A program made the translations under genes and the position numbers. 64,000 nt of DNA from NCBI RefSeq assembly GCF_016704835.1, contig NZ_JADIZJ010000001.1, positions 791,001-855,000 of the forward strand, in the 5' to 3' direction. Under the pieces are notes generated by a model. That model searched no databases. It had not been told where the DNA came from and saw only the letters and a list, made by a program, of their open reading frames with translations. This document shows positions 34,585 to 45,059 of this stretch, in pieces; the stretch's first letter is position 1, and each line of letters opens with the position of its first letter. Source of the stretch: Sphingopyxis sp. (lineage in GTDB: Bacteria > Pseudomonadota > Alphaproteobacteria > Sphingomonadales > Sphingomonadaceae).

Positions 34585-35045
34585 TCCTCGGGTTCAGGTG
34601 GCGGCGGCTGGCCCGTCTCGGGATCGGTCGCGCGCTTCGCCATTTCATAAAGCGCATTATATTCGGGGCCGGGCGCATAACGACCGCCGATCGACACCCA
34701 ATTATAGGGCAGCGTGTCGAGGCTCATCGCCTTCGCTTCGGCGCGCGGCAACTTGGGCGGCGCTTCGCGGCCTTCCTGCGCAATCGCGCGCAATTCGGGG
34801 GTCAGTCGGTGCCGTTCGGTATCGGTGCCGCACACGTTGATCGACCCGTCGTCGGCGGGTTTGCAGCGGCGGATCGGGTCGACCAGCTCCTTGGCATTGG
34901 CCGCCGCGGTTTCGGCATTGCGCGGCGGCGGCGGGGCGGGCGGACCCTGCACCTGCGCCTGTCCTGTCACAGCGATGACGCATGATAGCAGGGCAGCGGC
35001 TCCGAATCGGGCGAAGCGTCCTCGACAAGCAGTGCGACCGGCCAT
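34581..35045 (-). CDS. small secreted proline-rich protein
   Basis: A 154-residue protein starting with a signal peptide (ARFGAAALLSCVIAVTGQAQ). The mature part opens with GPPAPPPPRN and ends with TGQPPPPEPED. Two cysteines lie in RRCKPADDGSINVCGTDTERHRL, probably a disulfide. The family is unknown; similar short proteins occur in sphingomonads. The start at 35045 is taken because the signal peptide begins there. It is divergent from glpX. Confidence 0.7.
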   Translation of the reverse strand: MAGRTACRGRFARFGAAALLSCVIAVTGQAQVQGPPAPPPPRNAETAAANAKELVDPIRRCKPADDGSINVCGTDTERHRLTPELRAIAQEGREAPPKLPRAEAKAMSLDTLPYNWVSIGGRYAPGPEYNALYEMAKRATDPETGQPPPPEPED

Positions 35046-35106
35046 ATGGCGCGCACCATGCCCGACCGGGGCGGCAAGGCAAGACCAAAGACGGAGATCA
35101 GCGGAC

Positions 35107-36078
<972 letters not shown>

Positions 36079-36130
36079 GGCAGACGTCGCGCGCCGACTG
36101 AGGGTATCTTCGGGTTGATCAGAGTCAGCG

Positions 36131-37756
36131 TTACGGCTTCAAGCCGGCAACAAGGCTCCGCGCGACTGCCTCGGCGACCTTGATGCCATCGACCGCCGCC
36201 GAAAGGATGCCCCCGGCATAACCCGCGCCCTCGCCAGCGGGGAACAGTCCGGTGGTATTCAGGCTCTGAAAATCCTCGCCGCGGGTAAAGCGCACCGGCG
36301 ACGACGTGCGGGTTTCGACCCCCGTCATCACCACATCGGGATGGTCGTATCCCTTGATCTGCCGCCCGAAGACCGGGATCGCCTCGCGCATCGCCTCGAC
36401 CGCGAAGTCGGGCAGGCAGGCCGCAAGGTCGGTCGGGGTCACGCCGGGGCGGTACGACGGCACGACACTGCCCAGCGCGGTTGACGGACGCCCCGCGAGG
36501 AAATCGCCGACGCGCTGCGCGGGCGCCTTGTAGTTAGAACCGCCCGCGACAAAGGCGAGCGATTCCCAGTGCCGCTGCAAGGCGAGCCCCGCGAGCGGAT
36601 CGCCGGGATAGTCGCGTTCGGGATCGATCGCGACGACGAATCCCGAATTGGCGTTGCGCTCGTTGCGCGAATATTGGCTCATGCCATTGGTCGCGACTCG
36701 CCCCTCTTCAGACGTCGCGGCGACGACGGTGCCGCCGGGACACATGCAAAAGCTGTAGACGGTGCGGCCATTCTTGCAGTGGTGCGAGATATGATATTCG
36801 GCGGCGCCGAGGATCGGGTTGCCCGCATCGGCGCCGAAGCGCGACGTGTCGATCCACGATTGCGGATGCTCGATCCGGACGCCGATCGAAAAGGGCTTCG
36901 CCTCGACATGCACCCCCGCCGCGTGGAGCATCGCAAAGGTGTCGCGCGCGCTGTGGCCCACCGCCAGCACGACGCGGTCGGCCTCAATATACTCACCATT
37001 GGAAAGGTGCAGCCCCTGGACGCGGCGCTCGCCCGCCCCATCGGTATCAATCTCGATCCCGTCGACCTTGTGCTGCCAGCGATATTCGCCGCCCAGCCCC
37101 TCGATCGTCTCGCGCAGGCTTTCGACCATCGTCACCAACCGGAAGGTGCCGATATGCGGGTGCGCCTCGGTCAATATCTCGGGCGGCGCGCCCGCCTTGA
37201 CGAATTCGGTCAGCACCTTGCGATCAAGGTGCCGCGGGTCCTTGATCCGGCTGTAGAGCTTGCCGTCGGAAAAGGTGCCCGCGCCGCCCTCGCCGAACTG
37301 GACGTTCGATTCGGGGTGGAGCACCCCGCGCCGCCACAGATCCCATGTGTCCTTCGTGCGCTCGCGCACGACCTTGCCGCGGTCGAGGATGATCGGGCGG
37401 AACCCCATCTGCGCCAGGATCAGCCCGACAAACAGCCCGCACGGTCCCGCGCCGACGACCACCGGCCGCTTGACGCCCTTTGGCGCCTGCGTGATGAGTT
37501 TATAGCTGGTGTTCGGGGTCTGCTGGACATTGCGATCCTTGCGAAAGCGCGCGAGCACCCCGCCCTCGTCCTTCACATTGACGTCGACCGAATAGACGAG
37601 CTGGATATTGGTCTTGTCGCGCGCATCATGCGCGCGCCGTGCGACGACGTGGCGCACCAGTTCGCGTGGAGTGATGCGCAGCCGCTTGCAGATCGCGGCA
37701 GGCAGTTCCTCCTGCGCATGGTGCAGCGGCAATGTGAGTTCGGTCAGGCGAAGCAT
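36131..37756 (-). CDS. FAD-dependent dehydrogenase (COG2509-type flavoprotein)
   Basis: A 541-residue flavoprotein. A small N-terminal RNA-like or ferredoxin-like domain (residues 1-90) is followed by the FAD motif VVVGAGPCGLFVGLILAQMGFRPIILDRG, then QFGEGGAGTFSDGKLYSRI, and near the C-terminus GLFPAGEGAGYAGGILSAAVDGI. These are typical of the conserved FAD-dependent proteins of COG2509, whose substrate is unknown. The start at 37756 is used because the longer frame enters the repeat-containing spacer. Confidence 0.9.
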   Translation of the reverse strand: MLRLTELTLPLHHAQEELPAAICKRLRITPRELVRHVVARRAHDARDKTNIQLVYSVDVNVKDEGGVLARFRKDRNVQQTPNTSYKLITQAPKGVKRPVVVGAGPCGLFVGLILAQMGFRPIILDRGKVVRERTKDTWDLWRRGVLHPESNVQFGEGGAGTFSDGKLYSRIKDPRHLDRKVLTEFVKAGAPPEILTEAHPHIGTFRLVTMVESLRETIEGLGGEYRWQHKVDGIEIDTDGAGERRVQGLHLSNGEYIEADRVVLAVGHSARDTFAMLHAAGVHVEAKPFSIGVRIEHPQSWIDTSRFGADAGNPILGAAEYHISHHCKNGRTVYSFCMCPGGTVVAATSEEGRVATNGMSQYSRNERNANSGFVVAIDPERDYPGDPLAGLALQRHWESLAFVAGGSNYKAPAQRVGDFLAGRPSTALGSVVPSYRPGVTPTDLAACLPDFAVEAMREAIPVFGRQIKGYDHPDVVMTGVETRTSSPVRFTRGEDFQSLNTTGLFPAGEGAGYAGGILSAAVDGIKVAEAVARSLVAGLKP

Positions 37757-37893
37757 CGGGTGCCTGTAGCGGGCAATGGTCGCCGCGCCAACGGCGCGCG
37801 TTCGGTGCCAGATCATCCCATCCGACCATATTGGTTTAGCGAAATGCACCGGATGCTGGGTCGCGTTAACAGGCAATATTCTGTCGCCGTTGA

Positions 37894-37912
37894 TGCTGAG
37901 CTTGTCGAAGCA
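37894..37912. repeat. TGCTGAGCTTGTCGAAGCA sphingomonad-type repeat
   Basis: This 19-base palindromic unit with GCTTGTCGAAGC core is followed by CCGTCC, and matches the dispersed repeat widely found in sphingomonads and some other proteobacteria. It lies in the 234-base gap between the FAD enzyme and the flavodoxin-like gene. Confidence 0.7.
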
Positions 37913-37930
37913 CCGTCCGTCTACTTGCGG

Positions 37931-37962
37931 CGCCCAACGAAGGGACAGCCCTTCGTTGGGCG
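37931..37962. repeat. perfect 14-bp inverted repeat
   Basis: CGCCCAACGAAGGG and its exact complement are separated by ACAG, giving a 14-base-pair hairpin. There is no U-tract on either side. It is 18 bases after the TGCTGAGC-type repeat, so the two may form one mobile palindromic element. Confidence 0.7.
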
Positions 37963-37990
37963 GGGCGAACGGATTTGGGAAAAGCCTGTT

Positions 37991-38476
37991 TCAGAAAATC
38001 CCGGCTACAATTCCCTCGGCCAGCGCCGCACCGAGATCGCGCGCTTCGGTGAGGCGGGCAGCGGAAATCGTCTTGGGCGCGAGGATCGCTTCGGCGCTCT
38101 GTGCGGCGGTGTTCACGATCACGCCTTGCGCGACCCGTTTCAGCCGCCAGCCGGTCGCGATACGGTCGAGCTGGCGCTGAGCACCCTCACCGTCTGAACC
38201 GGCGCAGATAATCGTCGCATAGGGGCGGCCTTCCAGCCGGCCGAGGCAGGGGTAATAGCAGCGGTCGAACATCTCTTTCATCGCGCCCGAAAGCGCGGCC
38301 AGATTTTCGGGCGCGACGAAGAGATAGCCCGCCGCGGCCTGCAGCGCGTCGGGCGTGACGTCGGCTGCAGCGACAAGCTTCGCCGTCCCCGCCCCTTCGG
38401 CCGCAGCACGCGCAAGCGCTTCGCTGCCACCGGTGCGGCTGTGCCAGGCGATCAGCAGGGGCGGTGCGTCGGTCAT
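37991..38476 (-). CDS. flavodoxin-like NAD(P)H-dependent reductase family protein
   Basis: A 161-residue flavodoxin-fold protein: IAWHSRTGGSEALARAAAEG (FMN phosphate loop, residues 8-27), LFVAPENLAALSGAMKEMFDRCYY and ATIICAGSDGEGAQRQLDRI. The reaction is unknown. The start at 38476 (MTDAPP) is preferred to 38512. Its promoter region is shared with the divergent sulfatase gene. Confidence 0.85.
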   Translation of the reverse strand: MTDAPPLLIAWHSRTGGSEALARAAAEGAGTAKLVAAADVTPDALQAAAGYLFVAPENLAALSGAMKEMFDRCYYPCLGRLEGRPYATIICAGSDGEGAQRQLDRIATGWRLKRVAQGVIVNTAAQSAEAILAPKTISAARLTEARDLGAALAEGIVAGIF

Positions 38477-38541
38477 GCGCCGATGCTTGCCAAGCACCGG
38501 CACGCGGCGCAAGCTGTCCCGAACTATGGGGGAGAGATGAA

Positions 38542-40503
38542 ATGCGCCGACTGACTGCCCTGCTGCTTGCCAGCACCCTGTCCTTCGCCGCGGTGGCGCA
38601 AGACGCCGCGAGCACGGCGACGCGCACCGCGCAAGCCGAGATCGCGGGGCGCCTGCCGCTCAGCGACCCGCGAGACGAGGCCAATGTGATGCGCGGCAAG
38701 CTCGCCGAAATCCCCGGTGGGGTGATCCAGACCGCCGATGGCAAGATTGTGTGGGACCGGCGACCCTACGCGTTTCTGAGCAAGGCCGAAGCCCCCGACA
38801 CGGTGAACCCGTCGCTGTGGCGGCAGGCGCGGCTGGACGCGGTGCACGGGCTGTTCGAGGTCGTGCCGGGTAAGATCTGGCAGGTCCGCGGTTACGATAT
38901 TTCGGTGATGACGATCATTCGCGGCAAGAGCGGATGGATCTTAGTCGATCCGCTCTTGTCCGAGGAAGCGGCGGCGGCGAGCTGGAAATTGTTCGCCGAT
39001 ACTATCGAGGCCAAAGCAGGCAAGCTGCCGATCAAGGCGGTGATATTTTCGCACAGCCACAGCGATCATTTCGGCGGGGTCGGCGGCATCGTGACCCCCG
39101 AACAGGTCAAGGCGCAGAAGATCCGCATCATCGCGCCGCATGGTTTTTCGGAAGAAGCGACGTCGGAGAATGTGCTCGCTGGCGGGGCGATGGGGCGGCG
39201 CGCGCTCTATATGTTCGGTGCGATCCTGCCGCCGGGAGTGACGGGGCAGGTTGACACCGGTCTGGGGCCCAAGCTGTCGTCGGGGACCGTCGGCTATATG
39301 GAGCCGACCGAGATCGTGAGCGAAAAGGGCGGGACGCTGATGATCGACGGGCTGGCGTTCGACTTCCTCGACGCGGGCAGCACCGAGGCGCCGTCGGAGT
39401 TCGTCTTCTACATTGCGGCCTACAAGGCTTTGCACACGACCGAGGTCGTCACGCACACGCTGCACAATGTGCTGACGCTGCGCGGGGCGCAGGTGCGCGA
39501 TGCGCTGCACTGGTCGAAGGTGATCGACGCGATGCTGCTGAAATGGGGCGGCACGGCGGAGGTCGCGATGGCGTCGCACCATTGGCCGACATGGGGCGCG
39601 GGCGAGGTGTCGTCGCTGCTGGCGAACCAGCGCGATGCCTATCGCTATGTCCACGACCGCACGCTGTTCCTGGCGAACCGCGGTGCGACGCTGCACGAGC
39701 TCGCCGACCAGACGCCCGAGGCGCCAGTTCAGGGCCGCGATTTTTCGACGCGCGGTTATTATGGCACGTTGAACCACGACATGAAGGCGGTGTATCAGCG
39801 TTATTTCGGCTGGTGGGACGGCAATCCGGCGAATTTCAACCCGCTGCCGCCCGAACAATCGGCGCCCAAATATGTCGCGCTGGCGGGCGGGGCGGACAAG
39901 TTGCTGGCGGCGGGCAAGGCGGCGATCGCAGCGGGCGATTATCGCTGGGCGGCCGAGCTTTTGAACAAGCTGGTGTTTGCCGAGCCGGGCAATCAGGCGG
40001 CGCGCGCGGCGCTGGCCTCGGCGTACGACCAGATGGGCTATCAGGCCGAGTCGGGGGCGTGGCGGAACTATTATCTGGCCGCTGCGGCGAGCCTGCGCGG
40101 CAATGCCGTCGAGGCGTCGATGGGGAACGGACAGAGCCGCAGCTTCGTCAGCGCGATCCCGACCGCGGTGTTTTTCGACGCGCTCGCGACGCGCTTCGAC
40201 GCCGCGAAGGGGAGCGCGGTCAAGGGGATTTTCCAGTTCGTGCTGCCCGACAGCAAGGAGACGGTGGCGGTGGTCGTCGGCGGCGGGGTCGAATTCCCGC
40301 GCTATGGCGTCACCGAAGCCGCGCCGACCGCGACGGTGACGATCGATCGCAAGATTCTCGACGAGGCGATGATGGGGCGGGCGCAGTTTCCGGCGCTGAT
40401 CCAGTCGGGGGCGATCAGGATCGACGGCGACCGAATGGCGTTCCTGTCGTGGTTCGCGCTTCACCCGCCCGCCGACCCGCGCTTCAATGTGGTTGTGCCT
40501 TGA
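38542..40503 (+). CDS. alkyl sulfatase, metallo-beta-lactamase fold (SdsA1-like)
   Basis: A 653-residue secreted enzyme. The signal peptide MRRLTALLLASTLSFAAVAQ is followed by a metallo-beta-lactamase domain with the zinc motif FSHSHSDHFGGVGGI near residue 172, then a helical dimerisation region and a C-terminal SCP2-like domain (FQFVLPDSKETVAVVVGGG...). This order is that of the linear primary alkylsulfatases such as SdsA1, which hydrolyse dodecyl sulfate. MASHHWPTWG near 345 holds further metal or substrate ligands. The start at 38542 follows GGGGGAGAG. Confidence 0.93.
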   Translation: MRRLTALLLASTLSFAAVAQDAASTATRTAQAEIAGRLPLSDPRDEANVMRGKLAEIPGGVIQTADGKIVWDRRPYAFLSKAEAPDTVNPSLWRQARLDAVHGLFEVVPGKIWQVRGYDISVMTIIRGKSGWILVDPLLSEEAAAASWKLFADTIEAKAGKLPIKAVIFSHSHSDHFGGVGGIVTPEQVKAQKIRIIAPHGFSEEATSENVLAGGAMGRRALYMFGAILPPGVTGQVDTGLGPKLSSGTVGYMEPTEIVSEKGGTLMIDGLAFDFLDAGSTEAPSEFVFYIAAYKALHTTEVVTHTLHNVLTLRGAQVRDALHWSKVIDAMLLKWGGTAEVAMASHHWPTWGAGEVSSLLANQRDAYRYVHDRTLFLANRGATLHELADQTPEAPVQGRDFSTRGYYGTLNHDMKAVYQRYFGWWDGNPANFNPLPPEQSAPKYVALAGGADKLLAAGKAAIAAGDYRWAAELLNKLVFAEPGNQAARAALASAYDQMGYQAESGAWRNYYLAAAASLRGNAVEASMGNGQSRSFVSAIPTAVFFDALATRFDAAKGSAVKGIFQFVLPDSKETVAVVVGGGVEFPRYGVTEAAPTATVTIDRKILDEAMMGRAQFPALIQSGAIRIDGDRMAFLSWFALHPPADPRFNVVVP

Positions 40504-40528
40504 GGGCCCGAACGACTAACGGAGGAAT

Positions 40529-41056
40529 ATGACCGACACGCCCGCGCGCCCGACCGATCCCTTCGACCCCGAAGCGCTTAACGCCGCCGAAGGGCTCGAC
40601 CCGATCGATCCCGCCTACGCGCAGGTGCTGCGCGTTGCGACGGCGCTCAACCTGATCCCGCTGGCGATCGGAGCGAGTGTGTTCGATTACCTGCTGATTC
40701 GCCATGTCGAAGGGCCTTATGGGCTGATCACCGCGGCGGCATGGCTGATCGCGACGGTCGTGATCATAAGCTTTCCGTCGCGGCGCGTGTCGCGCTGGGG
40801 GTACAAGATCGGCGAAGGGCAGCTGCGCGTCGCGCGCGGTTGGCTGTTTCGTACCGACACGATCGTCCCGTTCGTGCGTGTCCAGCATATCGACGTCGGG
40901 CAAGGGCCGGTCGAGCGCTGGTTCGGGTTGTCGCACCTGATTGTTCACACGTCGGGGACGCATAACAGCACGGTGACGCTGCCCGGACTGCCCGCTGACC
41001 TCGCCGCCGCGATGCGCGAGACGATCCGGCGGCATATCCAGACCGATTTCGCATGA
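40529..41056 (+). CDS. bacterial PH-domain membrane protein (YdbS-like)
   Basis: A 175-residue protein with two membrane segments (near residues 45 and 70) and one bacterial PH domain (GYKIGEGQLRVARGWLFRTDTIVPFVRVQHIDVGQGPVERWFGLSHLIVHTSG). The function is unknown. It overlaps the next gene (ATGA), a larger PH-domain protein, in the YdbS-YdbT pairing seen in many bacteria. Confidence 0.9.
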   Translation: MTDTPARPTDPFDPEALNAAEGLDPIDPAYAQVLRVATALNLIPLAIGASVFDYLLIRHVEGPYGLITAAAWLIATVVIISFPSRRVSRWGYKIGEGQLRVARGWLFRTDTIVPFVRVQHIDVGQGPVERWFGLSHLIVHTSGTHNSTVTLPGLPADLAAAMRETIRRHIQTDFA

Positions 41057-42564
41057 GCGACGATGCCGCGATTCCCGCCATTGAGGGGGAGCCAGATTGG
41101 CAGCGGCTGCATCCCGCGACGCTGGCGCTCGCCATCGTCAAGCTGGGACCGCGCAGCCTGAATTTCCTGCCCGCGGTCGCGGCGCTCGGCTTTACGGGCA
41201 ACTGGGTCTATATCGTCCCCGCGATCCTTGCCTTCCTGCTCTTTTCGCTCGTCGCCGCCTGGCTGCACTGGTTGCGCTTTCGTTTTCTGGTCGGCGACGA
41301 CGAGATCGTCATCGAAAGCGGGGTGTTGTCGCGCCAGCATCGCACGATCCCGTTCGACCGCATCCAGGACGTCAGCATCGAACAGGGGCTGGTGTCGCGC
41401 GCGCTGGGGATCGCCAAGGTCGGGTTCGAAACCGGCGCCGGCGGCAAGGAGAATGACGCAGACCTCGACGCCATCGCGCTCGACAGCGCGCAGGCGCTAC
41501 GCACGACGATCCGCGCGCATCGCAGCGGCGAGGCGGCGCCGGTCGCGGCCGATCCGTCCGACACGGCGCCCGTCACCGCGGACCGCCTGCTCTTTGCGAT
41601 GACGCCGCGGCAGTTGCTGACCGCAGGATTGTTCAACTTTTCGCTTGCCGCGCTCGCGGTCGTCGGCGCCGGTATGCAGTTTTTCGACGGGCTGCTGCCG
41701 TTCAAATTCAACGTCTTCAACCCGATGGACTGGGTCGATGTCGCCGAAGATTATGGACTCGACCAATGGCTACTGGCGCATCGCTGGATTGCGGGGGTCG
41801 GCGCGGCGCTATCGCTGCTGCTGATCGGTTTCGCGAGCGGCGTCGCGACGATGTTTTTCGCCAATTGGGATTTCCGCCTGACCCGCGAGCCGCGCACGCT
41901 GCGCCGCACTCGCGGCCTGACGACGCGCACCGATGTCGCGGTGCCGGTGAAGCGCGTGCAGGCGGCGATCCTCGTCACCGGTTGGTTTCGGCAGCGCTTC
42001 GGCTGGCACGAACTGCGCCTGCAGAGCCTGGCGAGCGACGGCGGAAAGGAACGCGACCATCAGGTCGTCCCCTTCGCAAAGCTGGCCGCGATCGACCCCG
42101 TGCTGGCCGAGGTCGTGATCCGGCGCCCCGATGCCGGCCAATCGTGGCAGCACAGCCACCGCATCGTCGCATTGGGGCCGATCATCGGCGCTGGGTGCGC
42201 GCTGATCGGCGGCGGCGTTGCGCTGTATCTTGGTAATGACGTCGGCTGGCTCGCGCTTGTCGCGGCGCCCCTGATTGCGCTGATCGCCTTCTGGGCGGCC
42301 CGATATCATCGCTGGGCCGATCTTGACGAGCAGATCGCGATCCGCCGGGGTTGGTGGAAACCCAAGATGACGCTGCTGCCGCATGCGTCGGTGCAGAGCG
42401 TCGACCTCAAAAGCGATTTCATCCTCCGCCCGCTCGGTCTCGCGACGCTGGTCTTCGGGGTTCCCGGGGGCAGTTCGCTCGCGGCCCACGAGATCCCCGC
42501 GATCCCCATCGCGACCGCACGCGATCTGCGCGACCGCATTCTGACCGCGCGAGCGCGCGCATGA
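41053..42564 (+). CDS. multi-PH-domain membrane protein (YdbT-like)
   Basis: A 503-residue protein with several hydrophobic segments (near 55-75, 195-215, 235-270, 370-410) and three PH-type modules. The first contains DDEIVIESGVLSRQHRTIPFDRIQDVSIEQGLVSRALGIAKVGFETG; the last one has IRRGWWKPKMTLLPHASVQSVDLKSDF. The function is unknown. It overlaps the preceding gene and recJ, so the three are one operon. Confidence 0.9.
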   Translation: MSDDAAIPAIEGEPDWQRLHPATLALAIVKLGPRSLNFLPAVAALGFTGNWVYIVPAILAFLLFSLVAAWLHWLRFRFLVGDDEIVIESGVLSRQHRTIPFDRIQDVSIEQGLVSRALGIAKVGFETGAGGKENDADLDAIALDSAQALRTTIRAHRSGEAAPVAADPSDTAPVTADRLLFAMTPRQLLTAGLFNFSLAALAVVGAGMQFFDGLLPFKFNVFNPMDWVDVAEDYGLDQWLLAHRWIAGVGAALSLLLIGFASGVATMFFANWDFRLTREPRTLRRTRGLTTRTDVAVPVKRVQAAILVTGWFRQRFGWHELRLQSLASDGGKERDHQVVPFAKLAAIDPVLAEVVIRRPDAGQSWQHSHRIVALGPIIGAGCALIGGGVALYLGNDVGWLALVAAPLIALIAFWAARYHRWADLDEQIAIRRGWWKPKMTLLPHASVQSVDLKSDFILRPLGLATLVFGVPGGSSLAAHEIPAIPIATARDLRDRILTARARA

Positions 42565-44330
42565 GCGACGCCGCGCTCGGTATCGCCCGCTCGATCCTCG
42601 GCCAGCCCTGGCATTGGCGGCGCGCCAGCGCCGACATGACCGCCGAAAATCTGGCCCCTGACGATCTGGTCACCCAATTGCTGCTCGCGCGCGGGGTGAC
42701 GCGGGGCGATCTCGACCGACAGCGCACCCCGACCCTGCGCGGCTTCATGCCCGACCCGTCGCTGTTTCGCGACATGGAGGCCGCCGCGGCGCGGCTCGCC
42801 GATGCGGTCGAGGGCGGTGAGGCGGTGACGATCTTTGGCGATTATGACGTCGACGGCGCCACCTCGGCCGCCCTGCTCGTGCGGCTGCTGCGCGGGCTCG
42901 GGCTGCCCGCCGGCGCCTATATTCCCGACCGCTTGATGGAGGGTTATGGCCCCTCGGGCGCGGCGCTGGTCAAGATCGGCGAGGCCGGGTCGAAGCTGAT
43001 CGTCACCGTCGATTGCGGCGCGCAGGCGTTTGAAGCGATCGCCGAGGCCAATGCGGCGGGGGTCGAGGTGATCGTCGTCGATCATCACCAATGCGCGACG
43101 ACGCTGCCCGCGGCCTTTGCGCTGGTGAACCCCAACCGGCTCGACGAAGCGCCCGACGCCGCGATCCACGGCAATCTCGCCGCGGTCGGCGTCGCCTTCC
43201 TGCTCGGCGCGGCGCTGCTCCGCACATTGCGCACGCGCGGCTTTTTCGCGACGCGCGACGAGCCCGCGCTGATCGACCTGCTCGACCTTGTCGCGCTCGG
43301 TACCGTCGCCGACGTTGCGCGGCTGACCGGGTTCAACCGCGCGCTGGTGACGCAGGGACTGAAGGTGATGGCGCGGCGCGGCAACACTGGTCTCGCGGCG
43401 CTGATGGATGCCGCGCGGCTGACCAAGCCGCCGACCGCGAGCGACATGGGCTTTGCGCTCGGCCCCAGGATCAACGCCGGCGGGCGCGTCGGCAAATCCG
43501 ACCTCGGTGTTCGCTTGCTGACGACATCGGACCCGCAGGAAGCCGCCGACATCTCGCAGGAACTCAACCGGCTCAACGAGGAACGCCGCGCGATTGAGGC
43601 GGTCGTTCTCGACGAAGCGATGACCGCGAGCACCGCCTGCGGCAATGCGCCGGTCGCGATTGTCGCCGGACAGGGTTGGCACCCCGGGGTGATCGGCATC
43701 GTCGCCGGGCGGCTGAAAGAGCGCCTGCACCGCCCCGCAATCGTCATCGCAGTGGATGAGGCGGGCATCGGCAAGGGGTCGGGCCGCTCGATCAGCGGCG
43801 TCGATCTGGGCGCCGCGATCCTTGCGGCAAAGGAAAGCGGTCTCCTCGTCGCCGGCGGCGGCCATGCGATGGCGGCCGGGCTGACCGTGGAAGCTGGCAA
43901 GGTCGATGCGCTCGGCGCCTTCCTCAACGACCGCCTCGCCGCCGACGTCGAACGCGCGAGCGGCGACAAGGCATTGTTGATCGACGCGGTGCTGGCGCCG
44001 CGCGGAATTTCGCCGCTCTGGTGCGACGCAATCGAGAGCGCCGGACCCTATGGCGCCGGCTGGCCCGCGCCGCGCGTCGCGACGGGGCCGGTACGGATCG
44101 TCGAAGCGGGGATCGTCGGCACCGACCATGTCCGGCTGATCGTGGCGGGCGACGATGGCGGGCGGTTCAAGGCGATCGCCTTTCGCAGCGCCGAAACCGA
44201 GCTCGGTCAGACGCTGCTCCACGCCCGCGGGGCACGCAAATTATGGCTCGCGGGGCGCGCCAAACGCGACGACTGGGGCAGCCGCCCCGCGGCCGAACTC
44301 CACCTTGAGGACGCGGCCTGGGCCGATTGA
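42561..44330 (+). CDS. recJ: single-stranded-DNA-specific exonuclease RecJ
   Basis: A 589-residue 5'-to-3' exonuclease of the DHH family used in recombination and mismatch repair. Motifs: FGDYDVDGATSAALL (residues about 92-106), VTVDCGAQ near 150, VVDHHQ near 171 (the DHH triad), RINAGGRVGKSDLGVRLLTT near 305, and the C-terminal DHHA1 GGGHAMAAGLTVE. The ATG overlaps the stop of the PH-domain gene. The tRNA-Glu gene follows after about 90 bases. Confidence 0.96.
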   Translation: MSDAALGIARSILGQPWHWRRASADMTAENLAPDDLVTQLLLARGVTRGDLDRQRTPTLRGFMPDPSLFRDMEAAAARLADAVEGGEAVTIFGDYDVDGATSAALLVRLLRGLGLPAGAYIPDRLMEGYGPSGAALVKIGEAGSKLIVTVDCGAQAFEAIAEANAAGVEVIVVDHHQCATTLPAAFALVNPNRLDEAPDAAIHGNLAAVGVAFLLGAALLRTLRTRGFFATRDEPALIDLLDLVALGTVADVARLTGFNRALVTQGLKVMARRGNTGLAALMDAARLTKPPTASDMGFALGPRINAGGRVGKSDLGVRLLTTSDPQEAADISQELNRLNEERRAIEAVVLDEAMTASTACGNAPVAIVAGQGWHPGVIGIVAGRLKERLHRPAIVIAVDEAGIGKGSGRSISGVDLGAAILAAKESGLLVAGGGHAMAAGLTVEAGKVDALGAFLNDRLAADVERASGDKALLIDAVLAPRGISPLWCDAIESAGPYGAGWPAPRVATGPVRIVEAGIVGTDHVRLIVAGDDGGRFKAIAFRSAETELGQTLLHARGARKLWLAGRAKRDDWGSRPAAELHLEDAAWAD

Positions 44331-44422
44331 CCGCATGCCGCGCAATATTTTTGCGCGAGCGCAGCGCCAGCGCGCTTGACCGTATGGATATGCGAGTCTA
44401 ATGCGCCGCTTCACCGAATGAC

Positions 44423-44498
44423 GGCCCCTTCGTCTAGCGGTCTAGGACGTCGCCCTCTCACGGCGAAAACACGGGTTCGATTCCCGTAGGGGTCACCA
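44423..44498 (+). tRNA. tRNA-Glu (anticodon CTC)
   Basis: A complete cloverleaf with 76 bases including the encoded CCA. The acceptor GGCCCCT pairs with AGGGGTC (one G-T pair); the anticodon stem TCGCC/GGCGA encloses the loop CTCTCAC with anticodon CTC; the T-arm is CGGG-TTCGATT-CCCG. Anticodon CTC reads GAG, glutamate. Confidence 0.95.
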
Positions 44499-45059
44499 AA
44501 TCGCCTGAGAGGCGCAGAAGCCTCGGTTTTCTTTTCCATAATGATTGGGGTCGGTCCACCAAGTGCGTACACAAGGGACGAACCATCATGAAACCGAAGG
44601 GCCTCTGGCGCGATACTCGCAGCGGTATCGACTATCTTTGTCGTCGCATCCCGCGGCCTTGCAAAGCGTTTCGCTTGCAGCGAGTTCTAGAAGGTTAGCC
44701 TCGGCACCTCCGATCCGCGTAAGGTGATCTGTCCCCTTCTGAGTGGTCCAAGATTGATGATATTTTGGGTAGCAAAGGAGAGATTGAATGCCGAGCTAGA
44801 AGCCTCGCCAGCTTCCTTTCCCCGGGCTTCAGGTTGACGCGCTGAAACCCAGCCAGCCGTTGCTGCCCTCCCATGGGGCTTGCCGTCATAAGAGCTGCGC
44901 AATCGTTGCCCCTTGGCGCCCGCCAGTGTCGCGGACAGTGAAGCTGGCGGTAAGGTCCTTGATCGCACTGAGAATAGCTCAGCCTGCCGGTCATATGTGA
45001 ACGGCGCTGTCGAATAATCCGAGAAACTCCCATTGGAGCGACCCGCGCTCGTCGCGTCC
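44499..45059. other. gene-poor stretch downstream of tRNA-Glu
   Basis: About 560 bases, visibly lower in GC than its surroundings, with no gene I can support. The GGTGATCTGTCCCC segment near 44718 looks like a transposon end, but I found no matching partner and no transposase. It could be a decayed insertion next to the tRNA. Confidence 0.4.

Noticed and set aside
38941..40464. Long minus-strand open frame opposite the alkyl sulfatase
   Set aside because: Arg/His-rich shadow of the real gene with no domain pattern.
42306..44222. Long minus-strand open frame opposite recJ
   Set aside because: Antisense frames of this size are common in GC-rich genes; recJ motifs on the plus strand are unambiguous.
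44588..44698. Small frame MKPKGLWRDTR... of 36 codons after tRNA-Glu
   Set aside because: It has only a weak upstream site and no recognisable composition; in a low-GC decayed stretch such frames are expected by chance.
44718..44960. Possible insertion-sequence remnant beginning GGTGATCTGTCCCC
   Set aside because: No matching inverted end, target duplication or transposase fragment could be found, so it is not called as a mobile element.
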